This document shows positions 1-11,843 of a DNA stretch of 64,000 nt, one piece after another. The DNA comes from Ophthalmolycus amberensis (lineage: Eukaryota > Chordata > Actinopteri > Perciformes > Zoarcidae). Made by a program: the position numbers and the translations under genes. The notes under the pieces are model-generated. The model saw only the letters and a program-made list of their open reading frames with translations, was not told the origin of the DNA and did not search any database. Each line of letters begins with the position of its first letter. Within the stretch, counting starts at the first letter, position 1. Location of the stretch: NCBI GenBank assembly GCA_024529925.1, contig JAFEUB010000724.1, positions 62,001 through 126,000 of the forward strand, read 5' to 3'.

Positions 1-904
1 GGTCAGCTGCTGGGTGATTTCAGTCCACATATCTGCGGACGCAGGCTTTGCTTAGCAGTTTTGGACTGGAAACCGGTCTAAAAGAAATGCACTGAATTGA
101 GCCTTGCTGCTGTGATGTGTTCCCACTGTTTGTTGGCTTGGCAGAGCCCGTGAAACCGAGCTCACTCTCCGGAGATGTTTCTCCAACTCACCTGGGGCTT
201 GTTTTCTGACCCAGTCCTCTACCACACTCTTAGCACGTGTTTATTATCGAGATGGAATGTATCACGACTCTGTTTGCGGATCTAAAATGGGCCTCTGACG
301 ATGGAGAACGTAGTTTGAAGTGGGAACATCCTGCAAGCTGTGGCCTGACTGGGTGTTTGCTTGAGGAACGTTTGCAGCGCTATATTGTAAATCAACACCA
401 AAACATTAGTTGGGATGGGTTGGCAGGGATTCAAACCCTCAACCGCTCGGCCTGCAGAGTCCAGCAGGCACGGGTTCATTTAACATCTCTACACATAAAT
501 ATGAGCCCTCAGGACATGACGCCTTCCTCTGGAAGCACTTTGTCAGAACCTTGAGGAGGCAGATGAAAAGGACAACATTTGTTGTCAATTTAGCTCTGCT
601 CTCAGATGAAAGCAGCCTGGTGGATTTATGGCACCTCAGCACAGGCCGCCATGTGCTGGAGGTATGCTGCATCATGTGGACGTGTATATACTGAGCAGGC
701 TTGCACCACCACGGCTTCCTATTTCACATATCTGAGCTGTGCATTGAGTCTGGCTTTGCTCTGAGATACCTGGCTCACCCGGTCTGATGTGTCATCTGGG
801 GGACTCATTCCGTGCTGGTCTGTGTTTCAGTAAAAGTCTGTGAATCCGACACATTCTCTTTCCCAACTTGTCAAATACCGAGTGGCCCTAAGCTTCAAAG
901 TATG
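1..904. other. intergenic, no recognised feature
   Basis: Unique-looking sequence. A TGGCAGGGATTCAAACCCTC stretch at 421-440 recalls a tRNA B-box or SINE body, but no cloverleaf can be drawn. Overlapping small frames around 237-700 lack splice context or recognisable products. Confidence 0.5.
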
Positions 905-1292
905 ATGCTATAGGTTCCCTCTAGTGTCCGTTTCTGCTTGTTACATGCTTGTTACATGCTTGTTACACGTGTCTTTTCATAATAAACTTCTGTATTCAAC
1001 GAAAACGTGAGTTTCCGCTCGTTACATGTAAACAGTGTCTTTTCAAAGTAAACTTCCAAGGTAGGTGTACGTCGTTCTGGTTTTCTTGGGTTAAATTATG
1101 TATGTTAAATTAAGTATGTAAAATAAGTAGGCTTAAACCTAACTTATGTACTTAATTAATGCCACGTACATAAGTTACATAAAAAGTAACTAAAGTGAGG
1201 TAAAATAAGTCAACGTGGACTTGGTTTCACATGACACAAACACAAACAGCGGTCTCCTGTGTGAACGTCTGTTTGTTGACCAACCAAACAAC
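905..1292 (+). repeat. family A dispersed repeat, copy 1
   Basis: It contains TTACATGCTTGTTACACGTG, GTGTCTTTTCAAAGTAAAC, AAATAAGTCAACGT and CAGCGGTCTCCTGTGTGAA in the same order as other family A copies. The central GTTAGGCAACAAAACTAC module is lost. No coding capacity. Confidence 0.65.
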
Positions 1293-1865
1293 CATCTCAT
1301 TTAAAGAATTCATTTAAAGATGGCATCAAAGGTGGTTGCAGGCAAACTAAGCAGGTTATATCATGATTAGTATTGAAATTGTGAAAAATGCTTTAAAGAA
1401 ACATAGCCAGCAGAAATAAAAGGAGATATTTGGGTGACGGTTTAAAACCCCCCTTTTTCTAAACACACTTCCAGTCACCATGTCCTGACACGACACCACA
1501 TATTGATGACATAACTCTTGAGCCAGCTAAATCCTTCGGTATATCATACAACATGAACAGCTTGCTGGGTTATGTTGGGATACAGATATCTACTATGGCC
1601 AATCCCATTGTGGAAAAGGCGATGGTTGAGCACATTGTTTTTTCTAACCCTCAGACATTGAAAATGTGTTGGCATGTGTCAGCTGGTGAATTTAGTTGGT
1701 GTTTCAAACAGACATTAATCATCACTTCTCTTGAGAGCATGAGACCAGAAGAGGACTGTGGCAAAACCCAGTGTGTGTGAAGCCTGTTGTCTTCAAAACC
1801 CTATATAAGTAGACAAGTGATAAAACAGTTCGTCAGTCAATTGTTAAGTCAAGTGCTACGCCATA

Positions 1866-2320
1866 GGCCCACTTTCCAAAACCTGAATAGTCCAAAAATC
1901 TCCCTTTAGACCAAAAGCAAATTTATCCGACAGCCCGTTATCCTGAAAACAAAGCCCATTGTTCCGAAGAAAATTGTTCCGGAAAAAAAACCCCTCTGTG
2001 CAATGAACAGAAGCACATGGATAATTATTATGCTACCATGGTGAAAGCATGACCAGCCCTTCACCGCTTCTGGTTGGCTCACCCTGATATTCTTAACATG
2101 AACCTAACAAATTGCCCTCCTCCAGCCTAAGCCTAAACTACCCAACCAATGAAGGCAACAAGTGAAATGAGGCATAGTGGTCAAGTTCATTGCCAGTGGG
2201 AAAAAACTTTGGGAAAGTAAATAGCCATGTAATCTTTGTTGTAGGGAGAGTGTGTATTTCTGGAGCAATGGGCATTCATTTTTGGGATAACGGGCTGTCG
2301 GACAAATGGGCCATTTTTTT
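1866..2320. mobile_element. palindromic MITE-like element
   Basis: A perfect 18-bp inverted pair, TCCGACAGCCCGTTATCC at 1926-1943 and its complement at 2285-2302, is extended inward by AGCCCATTGTTCC (1953-1965) against GGAGCAATGGGCA (2262-2274, 11 of 13). GGCCC/GGGCC blocks lie outside. About 300 bp of non-coding sequence sits between the arms. Exact ends and target duplication could not be fixed. Confidence 0.55.
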
Positions 2321-4494
2321 AACTGTTGGGGTTTCAGTGCCTGTTAAGTCATCTATCGCTACATCTCCTCCCAAAGCATATCATTCCAGCACACACTGAA
2401 GATGAAACACACAGGATGTGACAGGAACTGATAAAATGTGTTGCAATCAAAGGATCAGTTACGAATCAGAAAACAAAATGTTCTGCTCTTTTCATTCGTG
2501 TCCAAACTCTGGGGCTCTCTTTAATCCACACAGTGGTTTGAATCGTATAACTTTGGAAATCTCTCTGGATTGCATAACCTGACTTTGCAGGCCTGTGTGC
2601 AGACCACACTCGTGTGTGTCAGCGCCACAGATCTGCTGTATCTGCTGCCTTGAGCGTATGTTTAATGTGTTTGCTGCATTTAAGATAATGACTTGTGCAT
2701 TCTTGCTACATTGGAAGCTTTATGTGCATGTTTAAAATGGCCAGCTCTCAGATGTCAGCGGACCTCAAGCTGAGACGGAGCCAGGGGCCCGTGTTCATTT
2801 CAATCAGACCCGTAATCACTCACAAAGCAGCAGCGCCGCACAATGAAATCCAAAATTACTTTCTGGCCGGTAAGATGTTCACCAGGATCCAAGATACTGC
2901 ACTTCATCACTGACGTTTTGTCCTTCGAGTTCTTTCTTACTGAGGCTCATTCAAGATGCACACAAACACATCTGTGGTGTATCAGCATGCGTTGTTACAC
3001 ATATGTTTGCACTTAAAGCCTCTGCGCTTTCCCTGCTCCTGGCTTCTGTGCCCACTGTCAGACATTTTACCTGATTCCAGTCCCTATTGTGGCTTTACAG
3101 GTTAAGTAGTCCCGAACACAGCAAGATTTAAACAAAAGAGAAAATACACCACAATCCATAAATTACGTGACAAACAAGTCAATGTTTATTTGTGTACTTA
3201 AATGCTGAACTAAAAGCACAATCAGGACTGTGGAGATGCTCATTGTTTGCAATTAAGCAAAGAAAACTGTTCTGGCTAAAACACCTGGAATAAGAAGTCG
3301 TAACAGTGAAGTTTATGAGGCTACATGGTTTTGACAGATTTCAGCGGACAGGAAACACATGAGAGTGTCATACAAGAGCACCGAACTCAGGTACGTTAAA
3401 AATGATGCATGTCCAGCAGTGAATTATCTGTGGAAGTTATTTAGGAATGAATGCAAAAGGGTTCTTCTGAAGGGAGGAAACCAGACCTTATACCTCCACC
3501 AAGGTCGTACAGACACACGAATGGAGAGGATGGGATGGAAAGTTGAACACCAATGACATTAACTTGAGAAACAAACAAAAATACAGCTTTTACCCTTCAA
3601 CTTTTTGTTTCAGCCTTGGAAAAAGACACACAGTTCTTACTTTTACATGGTCCAACATCTATTTTCTTTATTTTTTTTTAATCCGTCAACTGACACGTTT
3701 GTGTGAATGAATGCTTACAAGTGCATATATGTTTACCATCTATTACAAACTTATCTGATCCTGTCAATCCCACAGTGAAACCGGCCTTTCACTCAGACAT
3801 CGCCTCACGCCTAAGGTTTCCATGGTGAAACATACAAACTATCCCATAGTACACAGTACAGTACACACACTGTGTTCTACCAGACAGACTCTGACAAGCC
3901 GGCCTGTCTCCCGCGCAACGTCACCACGGACCAACATAAACCCAATTTAGTTGTAGTTTTTAAAGCTCGATTCATCGTGGCCATGGGGCACATTGGGGTG
4001 AGCGCTCCCCAGTTGCAGGGCTGACTGGATGAATGAAGGGCGAACAGGAGAGTGGTTCTCTACTGGGACAGAGAGCCCAGTCTGGCTGCAGACAGCCCTG
4101 CAGGGTTTTGATATCAGCGGTAGCTGGGGACGATACCACCGCTCAGGCTCAAATAAACATTGGGTTGATCTTGGAGTTACATAACAAGCCTCCTTCTGTT
4201 TCCTAAAAAGGTATCTGTGCATTTAAACCAAATATGTGACAGTATGTTATGTGCTGCGGAAAGCCACAGGTCTGTCTATATGCACATGTATGTGTATTGT
4301 ACATCTACTTTGAGAAAGGTTTGACCAGTGTACATTATTGGCTTTGCTTATCCCAAAATGACTTTCTGTGGCTGGATGTATCCCTACATGTAGCCCCATC
4401 TTAGCCATCACACAAACTATGGAAATCAATGGGAACATATTTTTAAACGCTCTGACAAAAGCCATAAAAGGATTAACTGAGTTTGTTGTGCAAA
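2321..4494. other. intergenic, no recognised feature
   Basis: No gene, repeat family or transposon terminus recognised. The open frame at 3947-4222 on the minus strand has no known motif. Confidence 0.5.
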
Positions 4495-5425
4495 CTTAAA
4501 TCAGGGGTCAGGGGTAAAGTGTCAAGTAACAGCTCGATATATGTATTTTCAAAATAAACTTAACGTAGGTTTACTTAGTTTTTATGTTTACTTGGTGAGG
4601 CTACATGGCAAAGTGTCTTTTTTGTGTTCACAGTAAAATGTACAGTTTCCACTCGTTACATGCATAGTGTCTTATCGAAATACATTTTCGACGCAGGTTT
4701 TCAGGTTTACTTGACTAGGTTCAGGCAACAAAACTACTCGGTTAGGCTACCTGGCATAATGCCTTTTCAAAATAAACCTCTCTGTTCACAGGAGAATGTA
4801 CAGTTTCCGCTTGTTACACGCATAGTGTTATTTTTAAATAAACTACCAACGTAGGTTTTTAGGTTTACTTGGTTAGGGTTAGGTAAAAAACGACTTTGTT
4901 AATCTACCTGGCATTGTCTCTTTTCAAAATAAATTTCCATGTTGACAGGAAATGTACAGTTTCCGCTTGTTACATACATAGTGTCTTTTCAAAATAAACT
5001 TCTAACGTAGGTTTTATTTAGTTTTTAGGTTTACTTGGTTGGGGTTAGGCAACAAAACTACTTGGTTACGCCACCTGGTATTGTCTCTTCTCAAAATAAA
5101 CTTCTGTGTTCACAGGAAACGTAGTTTCTGCTCATTATGTACATATAAAATAAACTTTACCTTTAACCTAGGTTTAATTAGTTTTTAGGTTTACTTTACA
5201 ACAAAACTACTTGGCTAAGCTTAGGAAATGATTTTGGGTTTGAATAACTTTGTTTGTTTCGCAAATATTTGGTACCTAAAGATAAGTCAACGTTTTATCA
5301 CACGGGACACAAACAGTGGTCCCCTGGGTGAAAGTCCTCTTTGTTTGACCTTCCCATCCACCCTGATTTCCTCCCTAAGCGGACTCTCTCATCAGTTGCT
5401 CTGACGTCTAATAAAGATGCAGATG
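4495..5425 (+). repeat. family A dispersed repeat, copy 2, with four ~165-bp tandem units
   Basis: Four diverged units begin near 4643, 4799, 4954 and 5121. Each runs from a CAGTTTCCGCT(C/T)GTTAC box through GTGTCTTTTCAAAATAAAC and an ACGTAGGTTT box to a GGCAACAAAACTAC box and CACAGGA. The unique right part holds AAATAAGTCAACG-like sequence (5281-5295) and CAGTGGTCCCCTGGGTGAAA. This is the longest copy and the best template for the family. Confidence 0.75.
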
Positions 5426-5733
5426 GGTTTACATTGGAGTTGTGGTCTTTTCCTAAAATACAATACCGTACATGAGGATTACTTTAACCAGGTCACTGTA
5501 CTTCAGGACAGTCAAGTAAACTGGCCAAAACAAAAGAACCCTAGTGTAAACAGGCACATCCAGCCCGTCATTACTCAATAACCAACCTGAGGGCAACTCC
5601 AGTGCAAAGAGCAAAAACAAGCCCCCCAAGATTGTTACCATTGTAGGGAAGGTGACTGGAGAGTCACAAAAAACAGCTTCACAATATGTGTCAGTGTTGT
5701 ACACAGAAAGGCCTAACATATATCTGGGGTATC

Positions 5734-5777
5734 TGGATGTGGGGTATCTGCCTCTGACGGCAGATACCCCACATCCA
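5734..5777. repeat. 19-bp inverted repeat hairpin
   Basis: Arms 5734-5752 (TGGATGTGGGGTATCTGCC) and 5759-5777 are exact complements with a 6-bp loop TCTGAC. A partial direct copy, CTGGGGTATCTGG, precedes it at 5724-5736. Confidence 0.9.
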
Positions 5778-6407
5778 CTACACTCCGTTTGAGCTGATAT
5801 TTGCTGTGTGCTTTATCAGTAGTTTATAAATGTAGATGTTATGGCAATTCGTGATTGGTGTTTTGTATGTTTGGGTCCCAAGGAGACAACAAATTAATTT
5901 TTTTCTGTCTCGAGCTGAACAGGTTTGGGAACCCCTACCTACCCTATGCCATACAGGCATTGAACACAGACTGACTGCATCAGGGACCACTCGTTATTTT
6001 ATGAGATTTGCTCTCTTGTATTATTCATAGAACTTATTTGCTGCTACCTGCCCATTTGTACGATTGCATATTATATATTTGTGTGTTTTTACTGAAATGT
6101 GTGTGGTGTTATTTGCAATGTATGCACCTTGCTGTTAAGGCTGTATATGCTCCCCTGTGCTGTTGTTCATTTTCTTATCTATTTTATATTTTCTAATCCA
6201 CTCAAATCTAAATGCTGTTAAAGTAGAAAAAAACATAGTCAAATAGGTTGGAAGACAGCAGAAACTTCTTCATTTACAACAGCATTTTGCACTCAGAGTG
6301 GATCATTTTTCAACTTGGAGTGTTCACTTGGCTTTACATGAAACATCAGGCAAACAAGTGGATAAAAAGTGAGGTGCCCAGCCAGGGAACATGACCAAAT
6401 GAACCCA

Positions 6408-6437
6408 TTAGAAACAGTTGGAACTAGAGACCATCTT
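6408..6437 (+). repeat. 30-bp exact direct repeat, left copy
   Basis: Sequence TTAGAAACAGTTGGAACTAG followed by AGACCATCTT is identical to 6896-6925. The 458 bp between the copies hold a CAGTGGCGTGAAG stretch at 6475, a C-rich block and a (CA)n array at 6731-6753. Confidence 0.95.
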
Positions 6438-6730
6438 GGGAAGGAATATCACAGGCCTAGACTCAAAATCGGGCCAGTGGCGTGAAGTTGGGGGGGACCA
6501 ATGGCCCCTTCCCCACTGCCTACCCCCCTACTTCTGCCCCGCTCGCTCTCTTTGAACCCGGCCTTCATTTTGATCTCAACTACACCCCAATCAAGTTTTA
6601 TGACTGCATCTTGCAAAGTTGTGATGCTTTTGCGTTGACAAAATCTGTCCACAGACAGAAAGACTCCAAACCTCTTCTGTGGTAGTTCTGCTTCAGTAAA
6701 TGTCTCCGGGACCACATTTTGCCAGCGATG

Positions 6731-6753
6731 ACACACACGCACACACACACACA
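6731..6753. repeat. (CA)n microsatellite
   Basis: Twenty-three bases of AC repeat with one G interruption, between the two 30-bp direct repeats. Confidence 0.95.
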
Positions 6754-6895
6754 GATTCACAGAGTGAAAGCAATACCAGCGTCGCTGGTAAACTAGTACA
6801 TTTAACAGTGAAAAGGTAATCCAGTGTGGTTGTCTTTTTTATCTTTCATCAACACTGTGCTGCAGTCCTTTAATGATTGAACTTTCTGTCTGGAG

Positions 6896-6925
6896 TTAGA
6901 AACAGTTGGAACTAGAGACCATCTT
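6896..6925 (+). repeat. 30-bp exact direct repeat, right copy
   Basis: Identical to 6408-6437. Flanks differ on both sides, so the identity is limited to these 30 bp. Confidence 0.95.
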
Positions 6926-8067
6926 TAGACTGGCTGAAGTAAGTACCGTTCATTATACGTACAACACAACTCCAGGAATGGGAAATGTTATGCCTGTCAG
7001 TCCCTGTGAGCCATTCAGCAAAGCAGAAACCTTTAAAAACAGTCAAGCTCATTTTTTGCTCTGTATCAAGCTGAGATGTATCTTTAATCCGATTCCTGCG
7101 TTTCTTCCAACCAAACCCACAGAAAAGGGAAAAAAAAGACTTGATTGTCATCTGTGTTTAATCTGCTGGCGAGGCAGCCTTGCAATTATCAATGAGGCAT
7201 AAAAGAGAGAACTAACCAGAACTATCATTTAGCCAAAGGTCTGGCTTCTTGTTTTCAAGTTCTCTTGGCTTACTTCGGTCAGGACTCTGCAGTCGAAACT
7301 GTCCGGACTAATCCAGCTAGCTGATCTTTCTCCTCGTATCTTTATCAATGTTTAAATCATTGTTTTGTCTCTTTCCTGCAGATTTGACCTGAGTATGCAT
7401 TTCCATCGCACACTATGGACTCTAAAAACAGGAGGGTGATCTCACAATACATCACTTATTACATCCCAAGTCCAGCCAACATTACGTAAGAGAGAAGCGA
7501 GACTAATACTCTCTCTATGCGAGTGGATATTATGGTTTTATTTTTACAGTCAGCCTTTCATTTGAGTACGGCAGGCGTTTTTTTTGAAGAACAAAGTTTT
7601 TCTGTTGCGCAGAGCGGGGCTGACTCACCTCATCCATCACAAGATGGAAATTTGATGCAAACACATGCGGCTTCATCCTTTGATCCAAGTCCACTGCCAG
7701 CAAGGCATATTACCCACATCTCCTGTCATGGCGCCCAGATGTAGCTAAAAGTTGGGGTGCCAGATTAGTGACAGACAGAGGTATTTGTTTAATTAACACC
7801 TGAAAGTGCTACTTCCTGCAATGTAGAGCCTTAAATAATCACCTGTACAGCTGCTCTTTTACTATTAAGCTTACTTTATATTGCACTATATATTAAGTAT
7901 AGATTCGGCTACTGTCAGCAGTAAATGACAGATAGAATGTTGAGAGTGTATTATGGGTGTATTTCAAAGTTTGTCAAGGTGAATGTCAAAGCTGCACAAG
8001 CAGACATTCAGAATGCAGTAGCGTATGTAGTTCTCCAGCTGTTTTGACCATAATATTGTTTTCACTG

Positions 8068-8475
8068 GGCCTGAACCATAGACTGTATATAAGAAGTGGT
8101 TGTAGTCTTCGTGACATCACCCAATGGTTTGTGGACGGCCGCCGTTTTGAAGCCTTGAGTTTCCGATGTTGCCATCTTGGATTACGACCATCGCCATGTT
8201 GTTTTTTTCACAACCAATGAACGGAAGTTACCATAATTGGAATGCAGAGGAGTGACGTAGAGATGCCATATTCGGCTGTGGTAGCAGCAGCGACATAAAC
8301 TCATGTTTACAATGTTTACTGATGTAATAAATCAAGAGAGAAGTAGAGTCATTTTCTCATAGAGTTCAATTACAATTGGACTTCTTTTTGCAACCAGAGA
8401 AGTTGCCCCCTGCTGGTCAGTACAGAGAATGCAAGGTTTAAGACACTTCTGCATTGGCTTCACTCGGCCTGGCCT
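8068..8475 (+). repeat. family B dispersed repeat, copy 1
   Basis: It starts GAACCATAGACTGTATATAA, then CCCAATGGTTTGTGGAC, GAGGAGTGACGTAGAGATGC, AACTCATGTTTACAATGTTT, ACTGATGTAATAAATCAAG, CCCCCTGCTGGTCAGTACAG and GCAAGGTTTAAG. This is a non-coding repeat common in percomorphs (recalled, not searched), probably a MITE. I see no clear inverted termini. Confidence 0.7.
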
Positions 8476-8616
8476 GAACGCTCCGCTGTGAAGCAAGTAC
8501 CGATGGGAGAGAGAGAGGACTTTCTGTGATTTTTCTTAAAAAGATAAAAGCCGTTTTCTCATTTCTTCGCTTAAAAAATGCAGAATTACAATCACAGAGT
8601 CCAGCCCAAAGTCTCT

Positions 8617-8634
8617 GGGGGGGGGGGGGGGGGG
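8617..8634. repeat. G18 homopolymer
   Basis: Eighteen consecutive G. Could fold with other G runs or be a sequencing-length artefact. Confidence 0.9.
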
Positions 8635-9276
8635 ATTTAGGTCCACCAACACACACAAACACAGGCTCTCTTCGCGCAACCTGTTGGCTCACTATTCATA
8701 TCTGTGAATCAATGTTTTGCAGTTTAAATGATGAAAATCATTTTCTTATGATTTTAGAGACCACCTTGAACTTTTGCTATTGACGCTTTAAGTGTCAATC
8801 AAGGGATCCCCCTGTACACTCTCCCCTGACGCAAGATCATACAATGTAACCAAGAAAAACTCCTTGTTTAGAAAGAAAAACCTAATAAACCAGAATTCCA
8901 CATAATTTTAAGACTAAAACATAAAGCCAGCTTACAGTGGGTTGTGGAAAAAACACAACAATGTTATAATAATCTTGTACAATATACACCTGCGTCATTC
9001 ACAGATTTGAGTGGCTATGAATGATGCAGGACATGAACTGTCCACTCAGCATGCACAAATCTAGGCTGCAGAAACACCGTAGTTCATTTATTTATATCGC
9101 TCCCAAATTTATAACCTCATTTGTCAAACTTTGGACGTGAACACAGCTTCCTGTTTGCTCTTGAAACACCCATAGCTGCTCACACACACAAAATACAGAA
9201 CTGCTCACTGAACTGTGACACTTGTGTCTGTTTACTGTGATACTTCCATGCTACCCTTTCGAAATATACATTTGTG

Positions 9277-9290
9277 GTGTGTGTGTGTGT
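9277..9290. repeat. short (GT)n microsatellite
   Basis: Seven GT units. Confidence 0.85.
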
Positions 9291-9825
9291 TGATGTGAGT
9301 CACATTTAGACACTGGTTTGCAGTTCCTTTCCATGAGAGCAGCACAAATGGGTAATCATGACAATCACGGGAAGGAAAAAACTGCATAAAACATGTGGGA
9401 TGTTTGCGTTATTCTCACTCGCATCCTCTGTTTTTATGGCCTTGAAACCGCAACACGTGTCCGTTTAATGTCTAATGGGAGATGAGAAAACCTCACAGGC
9501 CCAGTTTTAAATCCCCACTACAAATAACAAGCTGAGCAAAAACCTCCCTCTGGGGAAAAGTAAATTCTTCCCTGAGCGTTCTCACAGTGGCAGAGGAACG
9601 AAGTGGTTTCCTCTCAATTCAGTTTCTATGCATGTATGTTCCCATACAACGAAACTGCATTGTCAATTACATTATGAGGGGATGCATTTTCTACAGGATT
9701 ACATTTGTTTTTGATGTATCACAATTATATGTAATCAAAGTTTGCATATGGAGGAGGTCAGAGTGGATGGATGCATTTTTGCAAATTATTTTTAAACCTT
9801 GAGAAACCTATAAGAAAATGACTCT

Positions 9826-10210
9826 ACTTCTCTCTTGATTTATTACCTCAGTAAACATTGTAAACATGAGTTTATGGTCTCAATCTCTAGTTTCAAGTCT
9901 TCTTCAATACAGCATGATGTTCATTTCGTAAATGATGGTCCATTTAGAGTCAAATAGACCAAAGTATGTTTTAAGGCGGGGCTACCTTGTGATTGACAGG
10001 TCGTTAGCATTACCAGAGCCTTATACAGCATCTCTACGTCACTCCTCTGCAGTCCAAATATGATCACTTCCCTTCACTGGTTGCAAACAGCCAAGCTGGC
10101 AACGGGCAAACTGGCGACTGCCAACTCGAGTCTTCAAAACTGTAGTTCACAAACCTATTGGTGACCTTAAGACAATTATGTCCACTTCTTATGCAGTCTA
10201 TGGTGACAAC
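9826..10210 (-). repeat. family B dispersed repeat, copy 2
   Basis: Reversed copy: TCTCTCTTGATTTATTACCT, AAACATTGTAAACATGAGTT, CATCTCTACGTCACTCCTCT, GTAGTTCACAAACCTATTGG and CTTCTTATGCAGTCTATGG. It includes an inner part (TGATGGTCCATTTAGAGTCA, near 9933) also seen in copy 4 but absent from copy 1. Confidence 0.7.
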
Positions 10211-10261
10211 AAGCATTTTATGAAAACATGCAGAACAGCACGTGCATTGGGCAACCATGGA

Positions 10262-10450
10262 ACCAGGCAACGTACTTATTTAGGGTTAGGCAACAAAACT
10301 ACTTAGTTAAAGGTTTAGGAAAAGATGAAAGTATGGAAGTGGTGATACTTACGTACGTTACGTGATAAATAGATCAATGTTCAATTCTCATCTTGTGGGT
10401 GAAAGACCAGTGTATGTTTGACCCATCCACCTTTCCTCCCACCTGGCCAG
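10262..10450 (+). repeat. family A dispersed repeat, copy 3
   Basis: GGGTTAGGCAACAAAACTAC is followed by TTAGGAAAAGATGAAAGT, CTTACGTACGTTACGTGATA, TGTGGGTGAAAGACC and GTTTGACCCATCCACC. This is the right half of the family. It directly follows the family B copy at 9826-10210. A short reversed A fragment (AGTTTTGTTGCCTGGACCTA) lies at 10484-10503. Confidence 0.7.
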
Positions 10451-10706
10451 TGTTTTTTTAGATCGTTTGCTCAACTGAACCAACTAGTTTTGTTGCCTGG
10501 ACCTAAAAGTAATTGAGATTGCAGTTTCAAAACGGCAAAGGCATTGAAGAGGCACGTGTCTGGACATCAAACGTATCTTAGGTCTGCAAAACGTACAATG
10601 CCGAACATTTTATTGTGGTGACGGGGTTGATTAATGTGTGGACCAGATTCTGATCCTACAAATTGTTTTGTTCATACACACAGAAAGACTGGACATCTCT
10701 GCAGAA

Positions 10707-10731
10707 ACACACACACACACACACACACACA
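10707..10731. repeat. (CA)n microsatellite
   Basis: Twelve AC units, uninterrupted. Confidence 0.95.
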
Positions 10732-11843
10732 AGTAGAAATCACTCTCACAAATCAGTCACATTCCTGCCGCACCACTTATGAGGCACTAAACCACACATT
10801 TCTTGTGTGGCATTTCCCACTCATTCCACCCGTCCATGCGATTTGCTTCCCGTTAAAGCTGAAGTGTGATGAAGAGACTGTCCACGCACACTCGCCGGTG
10901 TATTTCTCCCTCCCGTTGACCTGTGGCTTCCTCCAGAGAGCCATGCTGGGGCCGAGAGTGGAAAACACAAACATCATTAACATGATGGTCCCAAGTCCTG
11001 GAGTGAACTTTGAGGGAAAGAGAGCTCCTTTCTTCTCGGTGACTGATTAATCTGCAGGGACATTTAAAGACGCAGCGCCCGGCAACCTGGGAAAAGGAAA
11101 GCTTTGCACCTTAGGACATACTGATGTCCTCATGGACCTCGCGACGGAGGGAACGTGGTGAGCGATGGTGATTTCATTACATCGAAAGAGGTTCTGTTTC
11201 CAGTCCAATAGCTAGTTTTTAGCCTAATAGATAGTTTGAGTGTCGGCCTGAAAACATCTCTCATTTTTGATACAGAAAACACTTTCCATTTTTCTATGAT
11301 CAAAATCAGAGAGTTGTGTGGTCTTCACTGTGGTATGCGTTCTCTGAGTGCTGTCGAGGGGAGAAGTTGTGAATGTGGTGAGGATGAATTAGCATATTTG
11401 GTTCATGAGTTAGGTCCACAGACACAGATGAAGCATGAATCTTTGACTTTACAGTAAATAATTCAATATTCTCAAAAGTGAGTGAAAGGTCACGTTTAAT
11501 TTTGCACAAAATCATCATATTGCTTTATAGGTATTATCTTACGTGTCTCAGAGATGATACCTTTGACCCAAATAATCTGTCACGCACACTGCAGTTCACT
11601 GACTACGGCGCCTATTTACATAAAACATACTGTCCAACACTGGGACTTATGCACAAGCAGGTTCTACAGTACATGTCTGCATACCAGTATTGTGTATGGA
11701 TATAAACAGCTGTGATATAACACACAGTATCTTATATTATATTTTGCAGTTCTACAAGAATTTTAAAGGGTTGTTGCCACTTTATATGCTGTGTGTATTT
11801 TTCTAGATTGGCATAGTCTGCAGCATTAGAATATGACAGTCTA

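Larger units (their letters stand above)
5778..8067. other. intergenic with 30-bp direct repeats
   Basis: Apart from the direct repeats and a (CA)n array listed separately, no gene is seen. A CAGTGGCGTGAAGTTGG stretch at 6475 resembles a hAT end but has no partner. Confidence 0.5.
8476..9825. other. intergenic between two family B copies
   Basis: Holds the G18 run and a short (GT)n. Nothing else recognised. Confidence 0.5.

Noticed and set aside
421..440. Possible tRNA or SINE B-box
   Set aside because: No A-box at the right distance and no acceptor stem. A single GATTCAAACCC match is not enough.
6475..6520. CAGTGGCGTGAAGTTGG as a hAT left terminus
   Set aside because: No complementary right terminus or 8-bp duplication was found within several kb.
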